Shown in pieces: positions 1 through 10,784 of a stretch of DNA of 64,000 nt; positions within the stretch are counted from its first letter, which is position 1, and every line of letters begins with the position of its first letter. Source of the DNA: Asterias amurensis (taxonomy: Eukaryota > Echinodermata > Asteroidea > Forcipulatida > Asteriidae); the NCBI RefSeq assembly GCF_032118995.1, contig NC_092650.1:21886501-21950500 (forward strand). The letters run 5' to 3'. The translations under genes were made by a program, and so were the position numbers. The notes beneath the pieces were generated by a model, which saw only the letters and a program-made list of their open reading frames with translations, was not told the DNA's origin and ran no database searches.

Positions 1-33
1 AATGTTTGGGGCCAAAAATCTGACATAGCATCT
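1..33. repeat. Right end of a TTAA-flanked MITE (family C)
   Basis: The first 33 bases match the right terminus of the element at 38480-39584 (ending in ...CTGACATAGCATCT) and are followed by TTAA at 34-37, the same target tetranucleotide. The rest of the element lies before the window. Confidence 0.65.
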
Positions 34-37
34 TTAA

Positions 38-581
38 GTAGTAACATTTTAGTATTTTTTAAAGATCCAGTCCAGTCTTAGGACCTCCGGGCCCCATTTC
101 ATAGAGCTGCATTACAAGCACAAAAAGCACAACACAATTATGCCTACCCACATTAATAAGTCTACCAGGCAAGAAAGTACATTATATCATGTACCATCTT
201 TTTACTGGTATCCTGCTCATTTCTGCTTTGAGCAAAAAATTTGTTAAGCAATATTTTTTGCTTAGGGGCATTTTAAAATTTTAAAGGTAAAAAGAAACCA
301 TTCATGTTGGCAAACATGATACGGCAACAATTTAGTAGACTGCCAAAATGTTTGGACTGGATCATGACATTGTGGCAAACTACAGAAACATTCCCTACAA
401 ACATATCAGATCTTGTAGCCGTTGAAAGCGGCCATGGGCATTTTGGTACATGTACAAGTTGTTTCCGGCCGCTATGGTCTCTAAAAGCAGTTCCATGTAA
501 TTGGGCCCTGTCAAAGGAATAGGAAAATCTCACAGCAAAGGCAAAAATCGATTTAATATAAAAACATGAATAATTAATCAC
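38..581. other. Gene-free stretch downstream of SOCS6 (3' UTR and flank)
   Basis: This stretch follows the SOCS6 stop codon on the - strand and probably includes its 3' UTR. I saw no canonical AATAAA on that strand. A fragment of the GGCCC-type palindromic MITE (family D; CCCATTTCATAGAGCTGC) lies at about 90-112. Short open frames here have no recognisable content. Confidence 0.5.
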
Positions 582-2105
582 TTAGTACTGATTCTCCAGT
601 ATATATTCCTTGATTTTCTTGGGTAGCGGTAGCATTTGGATGTGATGACGTGGGTACACCTCTCTGATCAAAAAACGACACAGGTGTTGAAGGGATCGCA
701 TCTCCGTAAACCTGGACACCCAGTCCGTCAGGCGGGCTGGGAAGGATTGCACCCCCAGTGCATCGCGCATGTAGCCATAGACTCCACTCCTGGATTCCTT
801 TACGGCGCATTCAATCAACTCTACTATAGAGGTGTGACCGTCAGAATCATTCAAGCTGAAAAGGCCGTTGCGATGCTCGATGCGCGTGTGCAACGTACGG
901 CCGTGGGAGTTGAAACTCAGACTCAGTAAGTACCGCTCGTCTGAGCTATCTCTCACGAGGAAGTTTCCGTCGGGCAAAGTGGAAAGCTTTTCCTCTGCCT
1001 GGGCCTGTGTTAAGGGACCCCAGTACCACGGCTGGCGGGGAATCTTAGCCAGCTCGTTGGCTAGAGAACTCTCATAAGGCACCGCACCTATGATTTCATA
1101 TATCGTAGCCCTGTTGTCAATGGGGGCAGCACTTCCATACTGCCAAGGTCTTGCCGCTACTTTCCCAAGTGCGCGATTTTTTGGTCTTGCTGGTGGACGT
1201 GGTGGCATTTCACAATTGTCCAGTTCCCCATTATTAATTTCCTCACTTCCACCTTGAGCGAGGGCCGGGAGGGGTCTATTTCTTAGTGCAGCTGGTTTCG
1301 GAGGAATTTGTGGTGGACTTGTGTGTGTGGAGAAGAGTGGGGGTGGTGGCCGCATATAAGACCGGTTATCAAGGTTTTCTTGAAAATTGTCTTCAGTTTC
1401 ATGGACTTTAATATGCGCATCATTGTCTCCTTCTTCAGGATATTGTTTGTGTCCATTTATGACGTTGTTTGTATCACTATCACCACAAGCACAACATTCT
1501 TCATTGATCTTTTTCTGTTTCATTTCAAGTAAATATTCACAGGATTTGCGAAATTCTTCTCCCCTTCGGACTGGTATAACATAGCCCACCCCTTTACCAC
1601 ATAGTTTACTCTGGGAGTCATGATAAGTAGATGGGTTTTTACTTTGATCGTCATCAACAGGCTCAGCTTCGAGGAGGTCGCCATTTGTCAAAGCCGTCGA
1701 GTCTTTGTACTTTTCATGCGAGTTACTTCCGGGTTCGTCACACTCTTCAGTAGACTTCAACTCAGCTGAGATTTTCGGTCCTCTTTTCTCACCACTTCTG
1801 GATTCTGATCGTCTGTTTTTGAACAGCCATTTGTGTGACTTTCCAGACGGTAACTTAGCAGTGCTTGGCGTGGTTTTACCACTCGGTTCGGTGTCATTGC
1901 TGTTGTTTTGCTCCTCCTCGCCCATGTAATTTTCCGGGATAGGCAAGATTACCACTACGCCATCATTATTTTCAGACGAAGAAGTCGAATTATTGGACGA
2001 CTTTTTACTGCCAGATTTGCGGCCAAACGGCAGCTTTATGCCCCTCCGCACACTCAGTTTCTTCACGCCCGACATTTGGATTGTTGTTGGTTTTTCGAGC
2101 ACCAT
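582..2105 (-). CDS. SOCS6: Suppressor of cytokine signalling 6-like protein (SOCS6/SOCS7 group)
   Basis: An intact single-exon gene of 507 residues. SOCS proteins bind phosphotyrosine sites on receptors and signalling proteins and recruit an Elongin B/C-Cullin5 ubiquitin ligase, which damps signalling. Seen here: a long basic and low-complexity N-terminal region; proline-rich motifs at about residues 252-306 (PPPPLF, PPQIPPKP, PPRPPARP) that could bind SH3 domains; an SH2 domain at about 359-460 opening with PWYWGPLT, with FLVRDSS at 382-388 (Arg385 is the phosphotyrosine-binding arginine); and a C-terminal SOCS box with an Elongin-binding SLQHLCRFLI (471-480) and a Cul5-type LPLP motif (492-495), ending in NQY. 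Human SOCS6 also has its coding region in one exon and a similar length (about 535 residues). The SH2 and SOCS box read closer to SOCS6 than to SOCS7. Met11 (MSGVKK) is an alternative start. The upstream - strand sequence (2106-2160) is presumably 5' UTR. Confidence 0.93.
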   Translation of the reverse strand: MVLEKPTTIQMSGVKKLSVRRGIKLPFGRKSGSKKSSNNSTSSSENNDGVVVILPIPENYMGEEEQNNSNDTEPSGKTTPSTAKLPSGKSHKWLFKNRRSESRSGEKRGPKISAELKSTEECDEPGSNSHEKYKDSTALTNGDLLEAEPVDDDQSKNPSTYHDSQSKLCGKGVGYVIPVRRGEEFRKSCEYLLEMKQKKINEECCACGDSDTNNVINGHKQYPEEGDNDAHIKVHETEDNFQENLDNRSYMRPPPPLFSTHTSPPQIPPKPAALRNRPLPALAQGGSEEINNGELDNCEMPPRPPARPKNRALGKVAARPWQYGSAAPIDNRATIYEIIGAVPYESSLANELAKIPRQPWYWGPLTQAQAEEKLSTLPDGNFLVRDSSDERYLLSLSFNSHGRTLHTRIEHRNGLFSLNDSDGHTSIVELIECAVKESRSGVYGYMRDALGVQSFPARLTDWVSRFTEMRSLQHLCRFLIREVYPRHHIQMLPLPKKIKEYILENQY

Positions 2106-2404
2106 CCGTACAAACTGTTTGGGTTCTCCAACTTTCGAAAAATGTTAAATAATTAGATAGCGAAGTTCCAATCATTCATGATGAGTGGTTGGCATAAAAC
2201 TGAAAGATGATCATTATGTTTGCGTGCATTTGATCGGGGAAAACTATTTGCAATTCACAGTAAGTATGCGCGTGCACCAGCGAGTGGTACATTGTAAGCA
2301 AAGATCGTAGTGGGACCAGTTTATCTGTTACCAAAAGAGGGCGCACATAGTCGTCACTTGTCAAGTTCGAAATGACGTTGATGACCATTGCAATGTTGAT
2401 GATG
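2106..2404. other. SOCS6 upstream region
   Basis: This is the presumed 5' UTR and promoter side of SOCS6 (- strand), cut off after about 300 bp by the first Helitron-like element. I see no TATA box or other clear core promoter motif. Confidence 0.4.
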
Positions 2405-2405
2405 A

Positions 2406-2442
2406 CTAGCGGGATGCCGCGCTTCGCGCGGCACCCCGCTAG
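2406..2442 (-). repeat. Terminal hairpin of Helitron copy 1
   Basis: An 8+8 bp stem with one mismatch: CTAGCGGG pairs with CCCGCTAG and TGCCGCGC with GCGCGGCA around a TTC loop. The terminal CTAG is itself part of the stem. The same hairpin starts copy 2 at 5406-5442. Confidence 0.85.
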
Positions 2443-3039
2443 GATATAAAAATCCTTTACACAAATATTTCGAAATGTGGGTGAGGGTGTTATACGCCTC
2501 TCTCAATATTTATGCATGGCGTCATAATTCTAACCCAAAATGAAGCTATTTCGCACGTCCACCACTACTTGCAGTGGCTGTACCCACCTCGTTTTGGGTT
2601 AGACAACGTACCTTATGCATCTAGAAACTATAAGGCTCCCCCGTGATCCTTATAGGGGTCTAATATGTTGGGCCTCCCTAACGTTACACGTTTTTCAAAT
2701 CAGCGTTGATAGGTGAAACTGACCGTTAGTCAGCAATAACTAAAGTTTCTTTTGTACTACACCACCAAAACTTTCTCCACACACTCAATATACATTCATA
2801 ATGCTTGCATTTCCTTTTTAAAAAACATCGTCAAAAATGACATTTTTACGTCCCACGATACATAGCGTTGCTACAGCACTATAAGTAAAGGGAGTTTTTG
2901 GAACATGCTGTGTGCCACAAATCTAATTTATCTACTGTTTTTTTTTTCGGGGGGGGGGGGCGGGGGTGGTAAGAGCGTAGGCCTCTTTTTAGTTTATTCT
3001 CATCTGAATTGGTCTTGTAAACTTTCTGGTCAATAGGCT

Positions 3040-3805
3040 GCATGTATAACGGGAGCACTTAACGTGAACGTCAAAAAAGTGTTTTGCAGGCAGAGATGCC
3101 AAGGCTAGCTATGTGTGAGATTTTTCAAAGCTCAACCCCCATCCCCCCGGAAAAAAATTGCCAGTTTAAGAAGGCCTTTTTAAATCGCCGCCCAACCTTT
3201 TTTTTTTTTTTTTTTTTTTACAAATTAATAAAACAAGGTGAAATTTAATTGTGGACAAAAAGTGTTTCATAATGCATCAAAAGCCTCCTCAGAATAATTA
3301 AAACTCACTTGAGGTACACAGGAGATGTTGATGGTTAATGTGGAGGTTCGATTGTGTCAGATTATATCCTTCCAAACTTGAAAAAAATAGACTAAAAATG
3401 ATGTCCAAAATCAATCGCTCACTTCTTCTGCCTGTTGTGTCTTCGCTAGTGGAGCGCATTTCAACGAATTTGCTAAAAGAATCGGAACAAACTTGTGCGC
3501 AATAAGCGTTTTGCGCTCTGCCGAATTTGAGCTGAACCTACTGGATGAGCAAAAGCGTGCGCAATCTGCAAATGTGCGCTCTGTTTGTACAAATTTTGTA
3601 CAAAAAATGTCGTTAATTTTTTTTCCCGATCTCGCCCCAATAATGGTTGATGTGCGTGTGAGCGTGAGACAGAGCCCAAATGCGTGAGTCTCACGCCTAA
3701 TGCGTGAGACTTGGCAGGTCTGGTTTTGTTTTATTGTCACTTTGGGCTTATTGCATCTCGCGAAATTTGAACGACAAACGACACAATTTCTGACCGCGTT
3801 CATGT
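3040..3805. repeat. Extra segment found only in Helitron copy 1
   Basis: The two copies align up to the CAATAGGCT motif and again from TCACGCTGCTCTAGG; the 765 bp between are missing from copy 2. It contains a 132-codon open frame on the - strand (3411-3809) and a short palindrome around 3690 (TGAGTCTCACGCCTAATGCG), plus poly-T and poly-C/G tracts. It may be cargo gained by copy 1 or a deletion in copy 2. I do not recognise the encoded sequence. Confidence 0.6.
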
Positions 3806-4560
3806 TCACGCTGCTCTAGGAACAAACCTCCATACATCCCATATCTCTGGAACCCTATATCGTACAAACTAAATAAAAACGATACACTCGTCCCCACTCC
3901 TTAATTTTCTCTAACTTATTTCACTTTCAGAAAGCATGTCAAGTCATGTTTAGGGTTTGTTATGTCCAGTTTGGGTCAATAGACAAACTCCTAAAAATGT
4001 ACCCCATTCAGCCGCACGAGGTCTCTTTTGTTAATATTATCTCCATCAGTAACCAACCCGACGGGCCGATGGCTAAATTAATCTTCATAATGGATTTGGC
4101 AAAATGTACATTCTGAGACCTGACCGACACACTGCTCTAACCAATTTTGTGAATGGACTTATTCAAAAGGAAACTTAATGTCGTTTTGCTTAACAACTTT
4201 GACCAAATGCAAAGCAAAGTTCTTTTTTTACAGCTTCAAAACAGCCTTTGACGTGTGTGTATAAGTTTCACCATAGAGTAAGGAATGGTTTATCAATTCT
4301 ACCGCCATGGTTAAACTCTGAAACTGCAACATTATACCTCCATGAACAGACCGTATTCTAAAACGGTATTCATGTACCCATTTGAGTTTACTGGCAAAAG
4401 GTCCAAGGTCGCCACCCACTGTCAACCTAAAGTGGTCCCACGGCGACCTTCTTCACCAAGCAACAGGTGGCCTGTCTCAAACCAGACAACACACCACTCA
4501 CAATACACTGACCAGAATGGCTCTTTGTGTAAGGCCCCCCCCCCCACCCCCAAAATGTTA

Positions 4561-4797
4561 TTAATTGTAAAGTTCCCTTACACCTTCCAACCTATAGCCG
4601 GCCCTACCCAATGTTTCCAAATTATAAAGCTTCCGTTTGATCCCATCCTTGTCCATCATGATAATTCTCATGCCGTTTGGAAGTGAATGCTTTTTTATAA
4701 ATATTCTCCATTTAATCTTTTCAACAAATGAGTCACCCGCAGAAGGATTTCTAGGAAGTCTGATAACAACGTCGACCAGTGGTTGACACATGGTCAC
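4561..4797 (-). CDS. Small passenger open frame in Helitron copy 1, function unknown
   Basis: A 78-codon frame lying in the sense direction of the Helitron. Its C-terminal part (FVEKIKWRIFIKKHSLPNG... to YRLEGV) is identical in the second copy (6828-7049), although the copies differ elsewhere by indels. I do not recognise a domain. It could be a captured host exon or chance conservation between recent copies. No splice or start evidence supports expression. Confidence 0.25.
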   Translation of the reverse strand: MTMCQPLVDVVIRLPRNPSAGDSFVEKIKWRIFIKKHSLPNGMRIIMMDKDGIKRKLYNLETLGRAGYRLEGVRELYN

Positions 4798-5329
4798 CTG
4801 CGAAACATCAATCTACGGTACTTAATCCATTCAATGCAAATTCGGTCAAATTCGTGAGATTGGTTTCGGATTTGTCCTGGCACCCAGCCTCTTCGACCCT
4901 TTCGACCCTGCGCGGCAATGAATGGACCAATCCGGAGAACCATGCTTAGTACAACACAAAAGTAACCTGACCAAAAAGGGCGGATCGAATGGCGGGTGGG
5001 CGTTCAAGGGGCAATGAATGAACCAATCCGGAGCACCATCTGCGAAACACTGTCCAATGAGTCGCCTGTCAGAAAGATTTCTAGGAAGTCTGGTAACAAC
5101 ATCGACCAGTGGTTGACGCACGGTCGCCGCCCAAACTTCCTCCAATCACATGACTTGTAAGTGCGAGTTTGGATCCGGGTTTTGCAGACTTGCAACCCGA
5201 CGTCTGAAACCACACAAACGTATTGAATTCCACACAAACAACCGTGTTGGATTCCACAAGGATGCCATACCACTGGACCTTCTAATTTTCAATCCAAGAT
5301 GGCGCAGGTTACGCTTTTAATAGTATAGA

Positions 5330-5405
5330 TGCTGGGGACTTTCCGTTAACACGGTGCGCTCACGACGGAGGCTGGTGGTCAGAAAATCTCGCCAAATAAT
5401 ATGAA
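5330..5405. other. 76-bp spacer between the two Helitron copies
   Basis: Starts with the flanking T of copy 1 and ends with the flanking A of copy 2. No feature seen. Confidence 0.7.
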
Positions 5406-7586
5406 CTAGCGGGATGCCGCGCTTCGCGCGGCACCCCGCTAGATGATGAAAATCCTTTACACAAATATTTCGAAATGTAATGTGGGTGAGGGTGTTATAC
5501 GCCTCTCTTAATATTTATGCATGGCGTTATAATTCTAACCCAAAATGAAGCTATTGCGCACGTCCGCCACTACTTGCAGTGGCTGCGCCCACCTCGTTTT
5601 GGGTTAGACGACGTACCTTATGCATACTTCTAGAAACTATAAGGCTCCCCCGTGAGCCTTATAGGGGTCTAATATTTTGGGCCTCCTTAACGCTATACGT
5701 TTTTCAAATCAGCGTTGATAGGTGAAACTGACCGTTAGCCAGCAATAACTAAAGTTTCTTTTGTACTACACTACCAAAACTTTCCCCACACACTCAATGT
5801 ACATTCATAATGCTTGCATTTCCTTTTAAAAAACATCGTCAAAAAAATGACATTTTCACGTCCCACGATACATAGCGTTGCTACAGCACTATATAAGTAA
5901 AGCGAGTTTTCGGAACATGCTGTGTGCCACAAATCTAATTTATCTACTGTTTTTTTTGTTTGTTTTTTTCTGTTTTTTTAGGGGGGGGCGGTAAGAGCGT
6001 AGGCCTCTTTTTAGTTTATTCTCATCTGAATTGGTCTTGTAAACTTTCTGATCAATAGGCTTTTCGATCACGCTGCTCTAGGAACAAACCTCCATACATC
6101 CCATATCTCTGGAACCCTATATCGTACAAACTAAATAAAAACGATAAATTCGTCCTCACTCCTTAATTTTCTCTAACTTATTTCACTTTCAGAAAGCATG
6201 TCAAGTTATTTTTAGGGTTTGTTACGTCCAGTTTGGGTCAATAGACAAACTCATAAAAATGTACCCCATTCAGCCGCATGAGGTCTCTTTTGTTAATCTT
6301 ATCTCCAGGAACCAACCCGACGGGCCGATTGCTAAATTAGGCTACAAAATGGATTTGGCAAAATGTACATTCTGAGACCTGACCGACACACTGCTCATAA
6401 CCAATTTTGTGAATGGACTTATTCAAAAGGAAACTTAATGGCTAATCACAAACTTCCGTGATGGGGTAAACTCTGAAACTGCAACACTATACCTCCATGA
6501 ACAGACCGTATTCTAAAACGGTATTCATGTACTCATTTGAGTTTACTGGCAAAAGATAGTGTCCATAGTTTAAAAACAGCAAGATACGTTTTGCATCATT
6601 AGTGCAATTTCTGTATGGAGATTTTTGTAAGTCCGAGGTCGCCACGCACTTTCAACCTAAAGTGGTCCCACGGCGACCTCCTTTACCAAGCAACAGGTGG
6701 CCTGTCTCAAAACCAGACAACACACCACTCACAATACACTGACCAGAATGTAAGGAGAGGTTAGGCTCTTTGTGCAAGCCCCCCCCCCCCCACCCAACCC
6801 CAAAATGTTATTAATTGTAAAGTTCCCCTAGACACCTTCCAACCTATAGCCGGCCCTACCCAATGTTTCCAAATTATAAAGCTTCCGTTTGATCCCATCC
6901 TTGTCCATCATGATAATTCTCATGCCGTTTGGAAGTGAATGCTTTTTTATAAATATTCTCCATTTAATCTTTTCAACAAATGAGTCACCTGTCAGAACGA
7001 TTTCAAGGAAGTCTGGTCTGATAACAACATCGACCAGTGGTTGACACATGGTCGCCTGCGAAACATCAATCTACGAGTTACTTCATTCATTCAATGCAAA
7101 TTCGTGAGATTTGTTTCGGTTTTGTCCTGGCACCCAGCCTCTTCGACCCTTTCGACCCTGCGCGGCAATGAATGAACCAATCCGGAGAACCATGCTTTAA
7201 TAGTACAACATGAAAGTAACCCGACCAAAAAGGGCGGATCGAATGGCGGGTGGGCGGGGAAGGGGCAATGAGTGATTGAACCAACCCGGAGAACCATCTG
7301 CGAAACACTGTCCAATTTGTTGCCTGTCAGAAAGATTTCTAGGAAGTCTGGTAACAACATCGACCAGTGGTTGACACACGGTCGCTGCCCAAACTTCCTC
7401 CAATCAGATGACTTGTAAGTGGAAGTTTGGGTCAGGGTTTTGTAAACTTGCAACCCGACGTCTGAAACCACACAAACGTATTGAATTCCACACACTTAAC
7501 CGTGTTGATTTCCACAAGGATGCCATGCCACTGAACCTTCTAATTTCAATCCAAGATGGCGCGGGTTACGCTTTTAATAGTATAGA
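5406..7586 (-). mobile_element. Helitron-like transposon, copy 2 (non-autonomous)
   Basis: Same termini and orientation as copy 1: the - strand begins TCTATACTATTAAAAGCG after A (complement of T7587) and ends with the CTAG hairpin before T (complement of A5405). It is 2181 bp against 2924 bp in copy 1, mostly because it lacks the 3040-3805 segment. It has a private insertion of about 80 bp near 6555-6635. Identity elsewhere is very high, so the copies are young or arose by tandem duplication. Confidence 0.8.
6828..7049 (-). CDS. Passenger open frame in Helitron copy 2, function unknown
   Basis: A 73-codon counterpart of the frame at 4561-4797. The last 49 or so codons are identical, but the frame stops after YRLEGV where copy 1 continues with RELYN. 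Not recognised. Confidence 0.25.
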   Translation of the reverse strand: MCQPLVDVVIRPDFLEIVLTGDSFVEKIKWRIFIKKHSLPNGMRIIMMDKDGIKRKLYNLETLGRAGYRLEGV

Positions 7587-7599
7587 TTGACAGACGGCG

Positions 7600-8044
7600 C
7601 CCCATAAGCAAGCTCGCCACCAATAAAGTTGTCATCCTGTTAAATTATTGATGTAAAGTTTGTCCTTGTTTTGTGGGATTTTTGTGTTTTTTTGTATCTG
7701 TTTCATGTTCATCTCTTAATTATTGCTTAGTATTTATTTAGCGCCTACGTACTGTATTGTTGTTTCCTTTTGTAAACTGATTGTTATGCTTTTTACTTTT
7801 GTTAGGGGGTCCATATTTGACAAGCTTTGCTTTTCATGGGCCGCTCCAACTCCATCACCTTGTGCTGTATGTTTTTTTTTTTTGCTTTGTTTTCCGTAAT
7901 ATATTTTGCCTTTGCTTGTAGTAAATGTTATAGTATTACTTCATGTATTATTTGCTTGTAAAACATAGTTCTTTATTCACTGCTAATTGTTTTGTTTATT
8001 TGTTTGGATTTGGAAATAAAGTTAAGTGAATTGAATTGAATTGA
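7600..8044 (+). repeat. Possible LINE 3' end with (GAATT)n tail
   Basis: A T/A-rich, stop-rich stretch ending in AATAAAGTTAAG followed by repeated TGAAT units at 8025-8043. This resembles L2/CR1-type LINE 3' UTRs with pentanucleotide tails. No coding part remains. Confidence 0.4.
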
Positions 8045-8045
8045 G

Positions 8046-8197
8046 AAAGTCGCCCCGCTAACCGGCTCGCCCCAGGTCGTTACAAAGTCGCCCCCTGACA
8101 ATGTCGCCCCCAAACAATGTCGCCCGTAGCAAATCGCCCCTGACAATGTCGCCCCCATCCCAGCCAATGTCGCCCCTAGCAAAGTCGACCCAGAAAA
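8046..8197. repeat. GTCGCCCC minisatellite, copy 1
   Basis: Tandem units of about 15-18 bp of the type GTCGCCCCCTGACAAT or GTCGCCCCTAGCAAA, with a non-repeated tail containing AGAAAATAATT. The same units occur in inverse orientation at 37044-37125, again next to that tail. Both loci have similar AT-rich flanks (TTACATCTGTAATTCA at 8590 and 36800), so the minisatellite belongs to a larger dispersed repeat. Confidence 0.65.
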
Positions 8198-8875
8198 TAA
8201 TTTAGGCTACAATACTTATGGTAAACAAATATATATTAAAACATTTTCAGAAAAATTCCGTATAAAGTATTATGTGCAGACAACCAGACAACCAGACAAC
8301 AATGTTGTTTACAACACGGCATCGAAATGTCTAGTTGGAACAAATTTGAAACACAAATAAAACATAATTAGCTTTCCACCATTGTATCCTCTATTGGAAA
8401 CATGTAGTCTTACGCTTTTTGAAATTGTTTACAGGGTAACAAAATGTAACAGCTGTAATTCTTCTGTAATTGCTATTTAGCCTATTTATATTTATATCGT
8501 CTCGCGCATGCTCGTTGTCAGCCGTGACTGTTTGGGATTCATTATTTGTTCCCCCCTGATTCAGTGGATATGTCTCACTTGACTCAAATGTTACATCTGT
8601 AATTCAATTAATTGCTATTTAGCCCAATACTTGACAGGACCAACGTTTATTAAGTTTTTGTTTCTGGTTTAGGTGATTCGCCGCCCGCCGCTCAGCTGCT
8701 TATACTTTTCTTTTGTAGGGCCGCTTAATTTTTTTTTACGGGGCGTTGTTTTTTTTTTTTTTTTTAAGAAATTAACAGTTTTCTTCTTCAGGATTTACCA
8801 CGATATGGCAACAGAATAAGATGATAACATTATCCATAGAGCAAGGACTGGATTTTGCTGACGAAGATTTATGAG
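8198..8875. other. AT-rich dispersed repeat next to the GTCGCCCC array
   Basis: No gene is visible. Two short related motifs (GTAATTC...TGCTATTTAGCC) occur near 8453-8480 and 8598-8622, and a third near 36806-36835 beside the other GTCGCCCC array. Poly-T runs occur at 8728 and 8750. Confidence 0.4.
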
Positions 8876-8883
8876 TTCTTACC

Positions 8884-9050
8884 GGTGTGGCGGTTTCAGC
8901 TTTCCGCCGTGTTCAGTTTTCCGAATGACCAAATACGGCAACATTACGTCATGGGACGCCTGCGCACAGCCAGCGAAAGAAGTCAATTGTTATATACTTT
9001 ACTGAGTCCCGGAAAACTGAACATGGCGGAATACTGAAACCGCCACACCT
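8884..9050. mobile_element. Short fold-back MITE
   Basis: Inverted termini of about 40 bp: the left arm GGTGTGGCGGTTTCAG...AGTTTTCCG pairs with the right arm CGGAAAACT...CTGAAACCGCCACACC. The centre is about 80 bp. No clear target duplication was found, so the superfamily is undetermined. Confidence 0.65.
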
Positions 9051-9369
9051 GAACTTGATACTATGTTTAAAAATAAAAACAACCTTTGTGCCCTTAATAG
9101 TAAAAAAAAGAAGAAAAAAAAAAAGTAAATGGTGATTATCGGTAATTTTTGTTTATTTTGGGAAACCGCAATGAAAAAGTCGAAATCTTTTTTCAGAATT
9201 TTAAAAATAATATTGAAGGAAAGTGAACAAACCTAAATAAATCACCAAGACTACTATGTGATCAATATTAATTTTTCCGAAATACGGCGATGCCATTGGA
9301 TAAAAAAAACCTAAACATTTTGACGTCAACAAAAGCGGTGACACCCCGCCACAACACCGCACCGCAAGC

Positions 9370-9464
9370 TAGGATTTAGCAGTGCGCATGCGCGAGTTGA
9401 GTAGCGCCATTACAGCTAAGAGGATGTAACTCGGTGACGTAGTTCTTAATTTCACAAAGAAAAG
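9370..9464 (+). promoter_or_regulatory. Candidate promoter and first exon with an NRF-1-type site
   Basis: A palindromic NRF-1-type motif (TGCGCATGCGCG, 9383-9394) is followed by an ETS-like AGGATGT (9420) and TGACGTAG (9435), then a plausible 5' splice donor AAAG|GTAAAT at 9464/9465. This combination is typical of TATA-less housekeeping promoters in animals. If real, it would start the + strand gene whose candidate exon is at 10698. Confidence 0.35.
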
Positions 9465-9469
9465 GTAAA

Positions 9470-10690
9470 TCTTTTTTGTTTTAATTTCTTCCTGTCGAAA
9501 TGCATTTCCGTAAGACCGCTGGTAGTTCGTGCATGGTAGTCTTTGGTTATTTAGCACTTAAAATACATGTACAAAATCCGCTCAATTTCCTTCTGACTCC
9601 GTGCCAAAACACATCTGTCATGAATGCGTGTTCTATTTACTGTGTGCCACTCACTGTGATGGTGCCACAGTAGTTTACAGGACCCGCATGGTATTCAGTA
9701 AAGAGCCAAGACAAAGAGTAAGTGGGAGCTAGGTAATACGATGCTCAAAATTAAAATCCCATATTCCAAGTCTATTTAAATCATAAAAAAATGATTAATA
9801 TTATTGATTCTCATGTTCCTGCTTATGTCTTCAAGACCAGACTGAACGGTGTCACCTTCAGTTAAATATCCATCCCTCTACACAAAATGCTTAAATGCTT
9901 TTACTTGCACAGTATGCGTATCTTTTGTGCCTTGAGTTTATGTCTGCACCTGCTATTGCACCTCAACCATTTTTATGCAGATATCCTTTCCCCCATGTGT
10001 GTCACTTACCGTAGCGGGCACATTGGCCTGAAGAGCACATTCACTCGAATGTGCCGTTAGTTTTGGTGTATCTCTAGCAAAAACATCGTCCGCCCAATGG
10101 TTCTATATATCTGCCATCTCACATCTGGCGTTTATTGAGTCTCGTCTATAAATCTCGCATTAGGTTTTTTATTAACGAATTGGGTTTTTCCATTTTTTTT
10201 ACGTGCATGTCGTTCACGCACAGAATGGTTAAGTCCAACTCTGTCGCGGCTCAGCGGGTCATCAATTATTCGGGTTGGGATTATTCCACTCATAGAGGGC
10301 GTTCTGAGTGGTGAACGGTGATCTCTGTGGCGCGGAGCCAATAGAGGGGATTTCGTGATAGTTGAGTATTGCACCACTACTAGATTATGCACATTATCGA
10401 TACGCTCAGCATGCCTAGTCTGTATAAAAAAATTGACTTGTCTTACAGTTGGAGATGGTGCGTACCATACAGCCGTCAAAGTGTCTGACGGGTCAAGTTG
10501 ATATGACCCGTGGAATCGTCAAGTACAAATTGTTTGAACTCCCATTCTTACTCGTGACCATGTGCATCGTTAAACTTCATTATAACATCTGTTATTGTGG
10601 TTGATATATAGGGCCTACTGGCTCTCTTGTTCATTACAGAAAATGATATGAATCACATCTAGCCCTTTTAATGGAAGTTCTTATACTTTA
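9470..10690. other. Intron-like stretch, nothing recognised
   Basis: Between the candidate first exon and candidate exon. A 115-codon - strand frame (10132-10479) has no recognisable domain or splice context. Confidence 0.4.
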
Positions 10691-10697
10691 TTTACAG

Positions 10698-10781
10698 ATG
10701 TGGTTGAAGATGCATTCAAGATGTTTCAAGACTCAAGGTCGGCTATGCACATCAAGCTTGCAAGAAGAAGATTGGAATCAG
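10698..10781 (+). CDS. Candidate internal exon of an unrecognised + strand gene
   Basis: An 84-bp segment bordered by TTTATTTACAG and GTCAGT. The frame offset by two bases is open throughout and reads VVEDAFKMFQDSRSAMHIKL followed by ARRRLES, a plausible charged helical segment. Frame 1, starting with the exon's own ATG, is also open (MWLKMHSRCF...). I do not recognise the protein. It lies 1.2 kb after a candidate promoter/first exon and 23 kb before another orphan exon at 33809; whether these belong together is untested. Confidence 0.35.
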
Positions 10782-10784
10782 GTC

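Larger units (their letters stand above)
2406..5329 (-). mobile_element. Helitron-like transposon, copy 1 (non-autonomous)
   Basis: Read on the - strand the element begins with TC (TCTATACTATTAAAAGCG) directly after an A (complement of T5330) and ends in CTAG directly before a T (complement of A2405). This is the A|TC...CTAG|T layout of rolling-circle Helitrons, which insert between A and T without target duplication. The 3' end carries a strong hairpin. It has no Rep/helicase coding frame, so it is non-autonomous. A second copy with the same two ends lies 76 bp away at 5406-7586. Compared with that copy, this one has about 765 extra bases at roughly 3040-3805. Confidence 0.8.

Noticed and set aside
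3411..3809. 132-codon frame as a host gene
   Set aside because: It lies entirely inside a Helitron-like element, shows no domain I recognise, and is absent from the second copy.
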